The translations under genes and the position numbers were made by a program. This document shows, piece after piece, positions 49,831-60,736 of a stretch of 64,000 nt of DNA. The DNA is from Polytrichum commune. Taxonomy: Eukaryota > Streptophyta > Polytrichopsida > Polytrichales > Polytrichaceae. Within the stretch, counting starts at the first letter, position 1. Every line of letters starts with the position of its first letter. The notes under the pieces are model-generated. The model had not been told where the DNA came from. It ran no database searches and saw only the letters and a program-made list of their open reading frames with translations. The stretch spans positions 50,902,001 through 50,966,000 of the forward strand of contig OX485804.1 in NCBI GenBank assembly GCA_950295325.1, given 5' to 3'.

Positions 49831-50198
49831 AGGGTGAGTTTCCACGTAGGCCGCTTGCCCACCGGATTCTGGTGTGAATAAGGATAAACTCACCCAGATG
49901 TAGAGTGAATATGGTGGGGTAGGGTTCGTATCTGTCAACTGGCTACTCCCACCTTCTGCAATTCGGGCCCACCTGTCAATCTCCTCCTCCTCCTAAAAAC
50001 GATCTTGAATCCTTCATAAGTTTAAGATTTTTGAGTGGGCATATGGAAGTCTAGTTGCATGTGTCCACAACCCTTCATATTCTAGTGAATTGCCAAAATG
50101 TGGTTGGATGGCGACTTGTACTAAACTACATGCGAACACCTCCAACCCATTATTATCTAGAATCTAGTGGGCGAGCGGCCTACATGGAAAGTCACCCT
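49831..50198 (+). mobile_element. Family D TIR element, best preserved copy
   Basis: AGGGTGAGTTTCCACGTAGG at the left and CCTACATGGAAAGTCACCCT at the right form inverted repeats of about 45 bp. About 368 bp. No clear target duplication. Confidence 0.75.
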
Positions 50199-50360
50199 AA
50201 GTTACCACTGCAATTCCCTCCACTTCCTACTCTAAAGCGGTGGAGTATTAGGTGGAGGGATATTAGAGCATCCCCACCAGGATACACAAACGCCAAACAC
50301 AGTTTATAATATTATATATGTTTGGGGAGGCAACCAATTTGGGTGGGACCGCTCATTGAG

Positions 50361-50545
50361 TGATGCGTGCGAGCATGTGGTTTGAATTCTTTGTTGGTTT
50401 ATTTTAATGTCAAAACCCATTATATATGGGAGGGAAATATGACAATAAGGAGTGAGATTTAAACTAAGAACATATGTTCCCTAGGGTTTTGGGATATAAG
50501 AGAAGGAGTGACATTAAGGAGGTTAAAATTATGGAGTTTAGAGTA
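50361..50545 (+). mobile_element. Family E element fragment
   Basis: GATGCGTGCGAGCATGTGGT, ATATATGGGAGGGAAATATG and GGGATATAAGAGAAGGAGTG match the right half of 28619-28978. Confidence 0.6.
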
Positions 50546-51017
50546 TGTTATGTGAAATATGACAAATCACTTCAACGTGGTCTCTCCCCCTGTTTGGAAT
50601 GGTGGAGAAAGGTGGGACAACCACCACCACCACCTCTGCCACCACCATTATTGTCATCTGTATCGTAGATGGTCCCACAAAGTGTAAGAGAATGATGTGT
50701 GTGTTATGATATCAATAAAGTGAGCATGTAAAGGTTAGTATAAGGCATGAAGTGTTATGAAAAGTTTAGATCCCTCAAAATATACATTAACCACTGTAGA
50801 TTGGAGAAAGAGAATTATCATATCCGAGTGTACATCCATCCAACACAACCCTATAGCCTTGTTGCTGATTCCATCTCAAATGACCCTCAATAAACTAATT
50901 TGGGAAATTTAGAACTACTTCCAGTGTCAAATCGACCCCTAAAAAAACATTTCAAAACTTTTATGTTAGATGAATGAGAAGTACACTCGTATGTGGTAAC
51001 TTTCTCTCTCTCTCTAG

Positions 51018-51143
51018 ATTGTGGATGGAGATGTGGTAGGATACCGTGGTGATCGTTATGCCTCCGCACCCTCTAAAGTCATGTTGCAGGGAGATGCTGT
51101 GACAATAGTGGAGATAGTTTTGGAGCCTGAAGACGAAGACTAA
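51018..51143 (+). CDS. Orphan coding-looking terminal exon, unknown product
   Basis: A strong acceptor (a CT repeat of about 17 nt ending in CTAG) precedes a 42-codon open frame ending in TAA. The peptide is well composed: VVGYRGDRYASAPSKVMLQG then DAVTIVEIVLEPEDED, ending in an acidic tail. It reads like the last exon of a conserved protein, but I cannot name the family. No upstream exon was found between the mobile elements, so the rest of the gene may lie far upstream, be lost, or have been missed. Confidence 0.45.
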   Translation: MVDGDVVGYRGDRYASAPSKVMLQGDAVTIVEIVLEPEDED

Positions 51144-52615
51144 GGAGAAGCAGCTGCTCGGTAATTAGTAAGGTAAGTTATTATTATTATTGTTGATGGG
51201 CGGCAGCAGCCGACGTTACTTACAGCCCAGTGCTTTGAGTGATGAAAAGTGGTACTTTTAGGAAGCCGTTGGCCACTTGGGGGCATTGAAGGTAGAAGAA
51301 GAAGAAGCAGACGAAGCAGAAGAAGAGGAGTAATAACTTACCTTACCTTCACTTAACTCCGAGTTTCTAGAAAACTTCCTCTTGAATTAACTTAACTGCT
51401 GTTGTGTGGGTGGTCTTCGGATGAACCACTGGACTCGGCGTCAAGATCTTGGGTTTGAGAATCTCGTCTCCCCTCTTCAACCTCCTCCTCCTCGTCCTGC
51501 TGTTGCTGCTGCTGCTCTGTTACTTGTTTGAGTTGCTCATATGGGACTTTGGCAAATGATGATCAAATGATGAGGACGGAGATGGCGGATAGGATGACAA
51601 TGAGTGGTACAATGAGCAGGTCTAAGTTAAGTGGTGGTGGTGATGAACTTGCTGCAAACCTTTCTGGCAGTGAGAGACAAGAGAGTTTGTTTGTGTGTGA
51701 GGAGAGAAGATTACTGTAAGTAGTACCAACGTGGACGCATCATCATCATCATCGTCGTCGCTGATGATCCGTAGTAGTAGTCGAAACCCGGCCCATTTGG
51801 TGTGACCGGTGGCATCATCTTTGTTTTCAACTTCTTTTTTCTCTCTTAAGTATTCGTCCACTTCTTCTTCGCATTCGGTGATGATGATGTCCTCCTCCTG
51901 ATCATCTGCCATGATGAAGCAGAACACACAGTGTAGGTTGCTTTTGGGGGGTGTGATGTTCCGCAAAGCAAGTTGGAGCGCTTGGCCGTCTGTTCTCAAG
52001 TGCCGAGATTTGGAATGCACCTTATAAGTTACTCAGCAACACCAGCAGGTTTTGGAAGAAGCTGCAGTAGGTAGTGCTACTTAGTTGCGATGCGGGAGAA
52101 TTTTTTTAGCTGCTTATGCTGTCCGTCAGAAATTTCTATGGGCTGCAGAATTGATCGCAATGGCAGGTAGTGGTGAGCCGGGTGGAAGGAGCATTTGCAC
52201 TCGTTCTTGTGGGTTTGGGTTTACAGGTAAAAACATACTGGCAAGTATGGAAGTTGACAGGCAATGCTGGCATTACCAAACAGATAGGAGGGCGAGGCTC
52301 TCCGATAGCATCATCATCCCAAGCAAACAAGTCTTGTGCAGATAAATGGGGAGCTTATGCAATCGATGAAGATTAGGATCACCAGAAAGATTTGCAACCA
52401 TGAACTTCACCCTCAGCTTCGGCCGTCTTGATTGTTGGGCATCCAAAAAGCAGTGTGGCCAGATTTTCTTACTCAAATGGTCGCCTCCTCCTTAATGTGA
52501 GGGTTAGGTCTGTCTCCGAGAAATCAAAACATCGCCGGCGGGTTATGGTAAGAAATAGGAAGGAGTAGGCATTGAATGCACAGGATCATACATGTGAAAG
52601 AGCGGGAGGCATTAG
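51144..52615. other. Intergenic with candidate minus-strand small gene
   Basis: On the minus strand an ATG at 51912 opens an acidic frame (MADDQEEDIIITECEEEVDE). Further down that strand, in another frame, a hydrophobic stretch LLIVPLIVILSAISVLII is followed by TGA and then a Q/E-rich frame. No good splice pair links them in frame, so no gene is called. (GAA)n-like and (CTG)n-like runs lie at 51296-51332 and 51499-51516. Confidence 0.35.
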
Positions 52616-55600
52616 ATGGCGAAGAAGGAAGGCGGGTTCAATACATGGCTGCAGCGAGTGAGGCGAACCGGGGAGTTCAGCGATGTCACGGTGCGAGTGG
52701 AGGGCGAGGAATTCCACTTGCACATGCTTCCACTCCTCAACGCAAGTGCGTATTTTCGCAACATTTCTTCCACCTCTAGTACCGCAGGCAGCTCCTCCTA
52801 TTCTCGTGACCATAGGGCAATCGACCTCACGGATTTGCCAGGTACCGCATTCCATCCCATCCAATCCCAGCGGCAGTAATAGTAGTAGTGGTGGTGGGAA
52901 AGAATGGGTGTGCATTTCTGTGTGGTTTGACGTTCCTGTGCATCAAAACCAGCCGGCCTGCCTAACCTTACCTTCGAGGTGCATTTGTAAGTGTCTGACA
53001 ATTGTTGCTTCGAGGGAAGCCTGACCTTGGGGGTTGTGAGTGTTGTGGGATAGTGGCGGAATTCGAGGTGCATTTTGTGGGTGTTGGACAATTTGTTGCT
53101 TCGAAATAATAAGGCTAAGCTTGGGATTTGTGTGTTGTGGGGGATAGTGGCGGAATTTGAGGTGCATTTGTGGGTGTTTGACAATTTGTTGCTTCGAAGG
53201 GAAGCCTCACCTTGGGTTTTGGGAGTTTTAGGGGTCGTAGGATAATGGCAGAATTTGGGGTGCATTTGTGGATGTTTGACGATTTGTGGCATCGAAGGAA
53301 GCGTAACCTTGGGTGTTTTAGGCATTGCGGGGGATAGTGCCAGATTTGGTTGAGGTGCATCTGTGGATGTTTGACGATTTGGTGCATGGAAGGAAGCCCA
53401 ACCATGGGTATTCTGGCTTCTTTGGGATAGTGGTGGAATTCGTGGTGCATTTGTGAGGTGTCTGGCGGTTCGTTGCGCCGAAGGAAGCCCAACCTTGGGT
53501 TTATTAAGGTGTTATGAAATAGTAGCGGAATTCGGGGTGCATTTGTGGACGTTTGACGATTTGTTTCATCGAAGGAGGCCCGATCTTGGGGGTTTTTGTG
53601 AGTCATGGGATATTAGCGGAATACGAGGTACATTTGTGGATGTTTGACGATTTGTTACGTCGAAGGAAGCCTAACCTCGGGTTTTGGGCATTGTGAGATA
53701 GTGACGAAATTTGAGGTGCATTTGTGACTACTTGATGCTTGACCTCGATGTTTGACTACTTGTTACATTTCGGAAGCCTAACCTTTCGGTTTTATGCATT
53801 GCGGGATATTAGCGGAATGCGAGGTGCATGCGTGGATGTTTAACAACTTGTTATATCTCGGAAGCCTAACCTCGGGGGTTTTGGGTTTAATGGGCTTGGC
53901 AGGCGGAGCGGAAGGGTTCACCGTCGTAACCGACTATTGCTACCTCATCAAACCCAACTACACAGTGCAAAACATCGCACAGGTACGCGCATCAGCAGAC
54001 TACCTCGGGATGCAAGATGTGCTGGAAAGCACCAAGAAGTTCTTATACACCAACGTATTCGCACACTGGCGGACAAGCTTCAGCTTCTTACAAAACTACA
54101 CACAGTTAGGCTCCCCCGTGGACGAGTACATCGAAACTCGATGTCTCAAAGTACTTGTCGCAGCACTGGCAAGGGCGTTCGGCGAGTGCAAATACCTGTC
54201 AGCTCCTATGACGCTTACATCAACCCCCGGAAACTGGCAAACCTCGCCGTGCCAAGCTTTGTCAGAGATTCTGGTGAAGACAGCTTCCCTTCCGGATGTG
54301 TACGCATGTGAGGCCCTGGATGCTTTGGTTGAGGCCGAGGTCAATCTTAACCTCAAGTGCAGGCAAGGCAGGAACACCAGGAGCTGGCTTGACAGTGTCA
54401 TTGATGATGAGTGTCCCAGTGAGAGGGCTAAATGCTGGGTCGCTCTTTGTTTGTCGAGGATGCTCCTGCGAGCTGCTCCGGACACTCGGCCGTGGATGGA
54501 GCTCTCTTCGCAATACTGGTGCAGTCTTCTTGAGCATGTGGATCATCTGTTACCTTCAGTTGATGACGAAGACATGCAGGTGGGGATTCCTTCTTCTCTT
54601 AACCTTCTTACCGAACCTCTCTCTTCCAAACACAAATTTCGTCAGGTATCGAACTTTGTGAATGTGGCATTCCGTTCGATCTCAGAAGAGAATTGGTATC
54701 GAGTTGCCTTCTCCTACTGACTTTGGTTTACCTTCCCTAACCTTACCAGAGCTCTCTCCCACATCCTGCCAAACATATCCGTTACTGACTTCAGTATGCC
54801 TTCCGCTTTCTCTCACATCCTCCCAAACATAAATTTCGAACTGAATTTACTGAAATTTATGAATGTGGCATTTTGTTCGATCTTGGAAGAAAGTAAGTTA
54901 CTTAGCCATCATCTCTTACTAACCTCTGCATACCTTCTTCCCTAATTTTGCCGGTGATCCCTCTCACAAACTAGTAAACAAATTGTCAGCTACCGTGATT
55001 AGTGCATCGCTTTGCGAAAAGTTTGTGAATGTGGCGATTATGTTCGATCTTGGATGATATAAGTACTGAGCCGCTATCTCCTACTGTCCTCGGTTTACCT
55101 TCTTCCTCACTCTCCCATCCTTCGAAACATGTATTTCGTCAGTTACCGAAATTTGTGAATACATTTGCAAACGTTGTGAATGCGGCATTTCGTTCGATCG
55201 TGTAAGAAAAAAACAGTACTGACCTTGGTATACCTTCTTCCCTTCACCTTACCGGAGCTCTCTCTCACATCCTCCCAGACATAAATTTGTGAATACATTT
55301 GCAAAATTTTGTATATGCGGCATTTCGTTCAATCTTGGAAGAAATAAGTGCCGCCATCTTCTACTGACCTCGGTACGCCTCCTTCACTAACCTTACCGGA
55401 GCTCTTTTTTTTCGCATCCTCTTTAATACTAACTCCGTCTGTCAGTGAGCTTTATGATAAGTTCATAAAATTTGTGAATGCGGCATTTCATTTGATCTTG
55501 CAAGGATGAAAAGTATTGATTTTTTGTGACTTCTTCTGACTTTTTGGTGCAGGTGAAGCTGGTGGAAGTGAAGACGGTGCTTGAGAGAAGGATCGGCGTG

Positions 55601-57351
55601 AGCCTCGATGAGATCGACGAGTATTTGCACGCTTACAAGTTCGGTCCGGAGACGCTGTTGGCGATGGTGGGCTACTTTCTGGAAGAAGGCGATCCCGACC
55701 AACGAGCTTTCGAGGAGATTGCTGGCGAGATTGACGGTTTTTTGTGGACCTACTCAGAGACCGGCACCATCAACCCTGACACTTTCCTCGCCCTCTTCGA
55801 GGTTAGTCGGTCTCTCTGCCTGCCTGCAACCCCTACACTGTCTTGGGCGTTCTCTTCGAAGTCTTTCTTTGTGTTCATCGTCTTGATCACTTATCTGTTA
55901 TAGCTTCCATTCACATTGTCCACCCGAATTTCCTTACCGTTGGAGCGGTTCTGAGAAACTTGTTACAGCCCCATTGCAGCCAAAAATCTTGCACAAACAT
56001 CAACGAGCGAATTGTCTTGTGCGAGCTCTTCAAAGTCATTTCTTCTTGTTCATCGTCTAAATCATTCATCTGTATTGCATCCTCTCTGCACAATGTCCAC
56101 TTGAATTTTATTAGCCGTTGAGCTGATGTGAGATGCCTGTAGCAGCCAAACCTTGCAGAAACATTAAGAAACGGACTTGTCTTGTTCGATCTCTTGGAAG
56201 TCTTTTGTGTTTATCATCTCAACTATGATCTGTTATTGACCTCTCTGCACTTTGGTCATTGGGATTCCGCTATCCGTTGAGCGGATGTAAGTAACTTGTT
56301 GAAACCCTTTAGCAGCCTAACCTTGCAGAAAGATCAACAAGCAAACTGTTTTGTGCGATCTCTTGGAAGTCTTTGTGTTTATCATCGTCTCAATCACTGA
56401 TCTGTTGTTGCATTTACTCAGCAAGTATCTTGCCTGCATCCACTCACATTGTCCACTTGAATCTCACTTCTGTGGAGATAATGTGAGAAGCTTGTTGAAA
56501 GCATGTAGCTGCCAAACCTTGCAGAAAGATACTAGCAAGCACACTGTTTTGTGCGATAACTGTGTGTTCATCGTCTCACTTAATGATCTGTAATTGCATT
56601 TCCTCACATTGTTCACTCAAATTATTTTTCTTATCCATGGAGCGGACGTGAGAGAGAACTTGTTGGGAAGCCTACACTACCCAAACCTTGCAGAAACAAA
56701 CCAACAAGCGAAAAAAGAACACATATGAGGTGTTCGCAAAGAATTAGGGTTATCTGGTTGCAATAAGGAAGAAGCTCATGTGAAAATTCTGGTGCGTGTT
56801 TTCAGGCATTTCCGTGCAACACTCGCCACTCGCACGACACAATCTTTGGGGCGGTCGAGAAATTGTTGTTGACACGATTGGACATCACATCCGAGGAAAG
56901 GCAGCGTCTTTGGGGGCTTGTTGATCCTGCAAAGCTTAGCCCGGCCGTGAATGAGAGGGCCTTGAACAATCCTGGGTTCCTCAGCCAACCCCACATACTG
57001 GAGATTGTGCTACAAAAACACAGCGAGGAGCTCTCGAAGGTGCCCGACACTGATGGCCAGAACCTGAGGCACATCATGCAGAAAGTCATCAATGCAAGCT
57101 TGAAATTGCTGGAAGAGAATTCCCGGCGGTCCAAGGAGATCATCCAGCTGCAACAACAGTACTCTGAGCTTCTTGGGGGCAAGATCTGCCACTCACAAGA
57201 CAGCTGCGACGACAGCCCTGACCCGGCCTACTGGCACTCCAACCTGCAAATCGCTCACCGAACCTACCTGCAGGAAAGTGAGATTGATGGCTCCGAAATC
57301 TCCGAAACACCGTCAATGGCCACTGTCAGTTCAATAGGTGCGCATTTTTAG
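52616..57351 (+). CDS. Divergent BTB-NPH3 domain protein
   Basis: Plant NPH3/RPT2-family proteins are plasma-membrane or cytosolic adaptors, often for CUL3 ligases and phototropin or auxin signalling. Exons: 52616-52841, 53903-54579, 55553-55801, 56806-57351. All are GT-AG, phases join (1, 0, 0), and the total is 1,698 nt (565 aa). The BTB domain (about 20-115) shows FSDVTVRVEGEEFHLHMLPL and, across the exon 1/2 join, DLTDLPGGAEGF...TDYCY and ASADYLGM, the family hallmark. The NPH3 region is divergent. It includes KTVLERRIGVSLDEIDEYL (exon 3) and EERQRLWGLVDPAKLSPAV (exon 4, about 416-434), followed by a predicted coiled coil (KLLEENSRRSKEIIQLQQQ). Exon 2 could run to a second GT at 54645, but that extension is the first unit of the intron 2 repeat. 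All three introns are tandem-repeat arrays. The exact subfamily is unknown. Confidence 0.88.
52976..53902 (+). repeat. NPH3 intron 1: ten-copy tandem repeat of about 93 bp
   Basis: GGTGCATTT (or one-base variants) recurs at 52978, 53067, 53161, 53259, 53354, 53444, 53536, 53627, 53715 and 53823, with spacings of 88-108 bp. Each unit also carries TGTTTGACGATTTGTTGC-like and GAAGCCTAACCTTGGG-like segments. The last unit runs into the splice acceptor. The copies are diverged. Confidence 0.93.
54588..55510 (+). repeat. NPH3 intron 2: six-copy tandem repeat of 135-201 bp
   Basis: GTGAATGCGGCATTTCGTTC (variants) recurs at about 54665, 54866, 55032, 55181, 55316 and 55479. TACCTTCTTCCCTAACC-like and GAGCTCTCTCTCACATCC-like segments accompany it. 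The first unit begins within 10 nt of the chosen exon 2 donor. It is unrelated to the repeats of introns 1 and 3. Confidence 0.9.
55822..56720 (+). repeat. NPH3 intron 3: five-copy tandem repeat of 164-196 bp
   Basis: CAAACCTTGCAGAAA (variants) recurs at about 55989, 56153, 56323, 56519 and 56688. TTGTCTTGTGCGATCTCTTG and TTCATCGTCTCAATCA-like segments are in each unit. A partial unit sits at the donor end. Each unit carries a TTGCAG that resembles a 3' splice site. Confidence 0.9.
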
Positions 57352-60300
57352 CCATCTTCGTCTTCTTTTCTACAGCAAATTGATGAAGAACAATCATCAG
57401 CCCCCAGCAACCAACCAACCAACCAACAGTTCATCAGAATAGAAGATTTGCACCCATAAATTAGGCTCAAGAATATCGTAGACATGATGGGAAAATCGAC
57501 AGTTTTTTTTCTTCTTTTATCATAACCCTCATAGACAAAATGCCAAGTAGGAGGGCATCATCTTCAGTTGTAGCAGCACAAAAAGGTCACCTTAGATCAA
57601 TCAATGAGTAGGTGCTAAACCTCGCCATCATGTCATTCACACACAGATGACAACACTGCAACTTTCAGTACATTCAGACAGACTATTTATATATCAGTGT
57701 ACATCATTACTTTCATCAGGGTCCTGTCAAGCAAACTTGTTTCAAGCTCTAAATCATACCTGACCCAGTTGCAACAGGCTTTTGGGCCACATGCAAACAA
57801 ATCCATTTTGAGCTGCAAAAGAATCTGAGTTCACATTCTTGAAATGTCTGGTACAACCGTCAGATTGCAAAAGAGGAAAGATGTGCTTAGAAACTCTGGG
57901 GTTTCCTACCCTAAAAACAACTCTTTCATTACTCTACAATCACCTAAAAATCAGTTGTCCACTCTGATTGTTCACAATTGCACTAGACATTTCAAGAAAT
58001 GTGAACTCCAATTCTTTTACAGCTCAGTACCGTAGCTCTCCTGCAGCTTGAGCACCTTTCTGCCTAATAATTAATTAAATAATTAAGTGCGAAAGTAAGT
58101 TTGCAGCTTAGAAAATAATATTCTAAAATCGGGCAGATTCAAGAAGTAAACAAATTAAGTTAGGCATTCATCCAAGTCATTTCTATGCCTCATGGATGGT
58201 TTTCCTAGTTTCATCCATGGCGGCCACGATTAACCTAAACACTTCCCTTAACCAACATTCCTTACCCTAAAGTTTGTCTTTTACTTGTATGTCACGGTTT
58301 TGCTTTGTGTGAGAGTTATATGGAGTGATCTTTGTGAGAGACTATGTCACTTGCATTGTTGTGATTTTAGGCACTCTTTGAATGTTATTTCTTTTTTTTT
58401 GGTCCACTCAACAAAATCAGCTTCTCAGAAATTTAGGCACCTTCAAATTTATTATTTTCTGCCCAAGCTGCTAGAGAGCTACGGTATGTTCTTCTTTAGT
58501 CTTGTAAAGAATTCCGGACATGGATGTTGTCCACTCTGATTGTTAGGTGTTGTTAAATGGTATACTTGATCTTGATCCTCAGCCAGCACACTGCATTCAG
58601 TCATTTTCTGTTCAATTTCTTGGTGTAATGAACTTGTTGGAATGCATGTGCAGAAGCCAAGCCGGAGGTGCGTGACATCTATTCGATAGAAGAGTAGTTT
58701 TCTTTGATTCTGCAGGTTTGATCTCAACTAAGATCAGTTTGAAGGAATTGCCACATTGTATGTGATATAACTTAGGCACCTGCAAGTTCCATATTCTCAG
58801 CAGCCTCAGCTAAATCAGGCAGCTCTCCCATTTTGAAACCTGGAGTAGGATTGCGCCATTCATCATCAGATCGTGCAGATTGTTGTATGGAATTAGCAGC
58901 GTCTAGCGTGCATGTGATTGACTGCTACCAATGTATAGGGACACAGAGACACAGACAACTGAATTTGGGTGATTGTAAAGTACTGAAAGAGGCGGTTTTA
59001 GGGTGGGAAACACACAGTTTCTAAGCACATCTTTCCTCTTCTGTGATCTGTTGGTTGTAGCCTTCCCTGTGATGTATACTTAAGGTGTGTGGGTCTTATG
59101 TGGTCACTCTGCTTGGAGGAGCAAAAGGCATGCTTGATTATGAGCCCTTCATATTCCTACATTGAAGTCCATCCCTGCTAGTTTTATTTATTTAAACTTT
59201 ATACATTTATCTTTTGTTTTGTAAAGGTTCGAGGAGTATATACATGTTGGCTACAAAATGCACAGTGAAGAATACCATTTGGAGTTTTTGTTTTGTTTCA
59301 TTTAAATTTGAAGTTGGCAACAAATTTGTCCTAAAAATTGGAATTAGGTCACAGAGGGGGGAGCTATCATGATTGTGGTGTTCGTGTTGGTGATGGCATA
59401 GGTTGTGTAGGTGGCATTTAATGCACCAAACCATGTTGCCTTGTTGGTTTTTTGACATTTTTTTTTCCAAGTCGTAATTTTAATTATAAATAAATACAAT
59501 TTAGCTTCCGAGTCATGAAGTCCACAAGAAAAAAACCATTCATCCTTGCCACATTGATTGTTGGGTGGTTTTTTTTTGAAAAGGGAGGCAATATCGAAGA
59601 CTGTCCTTTTTTCTTCATGAAAAGTAAACATGTTTGTTGCATGTCATCATAACATTACTTAGCGATGTGGGCCCTTTGAATATAACAGTTGGATGTTGGG
59701 AGCTTAGTTAAAATTTGAGTCTCCCTACACAATTTTTCAAGCATCCGATTGTTACATTTTGAGGGCCCAATGATTGAGCACTAAGTGTTAAGTAACATTA
59801 TGACATGGATTGTTTGGGGAGTTGCATAAATACTTAACATTAATATACCAACAACCAATGAAAGCAAGGGGTAGTGAGGGTTGGAAGAAGTGGGTAGGGA
59901 CAAGGTTGGAAGAATTAGATATGGACCGATATTAGGCATGTGCACATTCCTTGAATGACCATGTTCATTGAAACTAAATTGAGGATGCTTTGGACAATCA
60001 TAAAGGCTGTCAACGTAGGACTTCTTGTGTTAGTGAGTAGTTGCTTCATTTAATTTTCCTTGATTACTTTATCACGTTTTGCATGCCTCTACTTCTTTCT
60101 TGGATCACATAGTCATAATCAATTAGAACTTACTTGAACATGATATATTAGAGGCCAAGGGAAGACCCAAAGAATGCATAAGGAAGGTTAATTTGCAAAT
60201 AGGTTTAGAAAAAAACAAAAGGAAAAACCTATGCCATGACCCACCCCAAGTCTCCAGCTAACCCCCCCCCAAAAAAAAATCTCGCTTGCGCAAACTTGGG

Positions 60301-60736
60301 CTAGTGCAATCTACCTAATGAAAATTACATCATTGCCCATGTGCCCTTGTTATTCATCCTTTCCTTAATGTATATCAAATATATAAAGGCATTTGTTATA
60401 AGAAAATTGGAATGTCATTGGACTATGTGCATAAAAATTAGCTAGAACTATCAACAATATAAACATAATCTAAATACATCTACTCTCCCTAATTGTTATT
60501 AGTCATCCAAGAGGGCACCACATGATCCTAAACTCAAGCTAATTGTTAAACCTTGGCTAGAGTTGAAGTTAACCAATTGACACACTAATTTTAGATTGAG
60601 CTATGCTCTAGTTAAAATCCAATTTTAGTTCATTTGTCTAATTTTAGTTGTAGTAGAGCTCTTGTTACCTTTGGTGAAGGCCTTTGGGTGGCCTTTGATA
60701 GCAATCAAATGTGCAGGGTGCAAGCGTTTTGGGGAA
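57352..60736. other. Intergenic, 3.4 kb, nothing recognised
   Basis: Begins with the NPH3 3' UTR. CAAC repeats lie at 57410-57426. Short frames at 57844, 58285, 58833 and on the minus strand at 59207-59631 have no recognisable products. Confidence 0.4.

Noticed and set aside
52798-53606. Minus-strand frames of 175 and 163 aa with repeating peptides
   Set aside because: They are antisense readings of the 93-bp tandem repeat in NPH3 intron 1. The unit length is not a multiple of three and no gene signals accompany them.
54645-54720. Coding continuation of NPH3 exon 2 to the TGA at 54718-54720 as a shorter protein
   Set aside because: The extension is repeat-derived. Exons 3 and 4 continue the NPH3 domain in the correct phase, so splicing at 54580 or 54645 is preferred.
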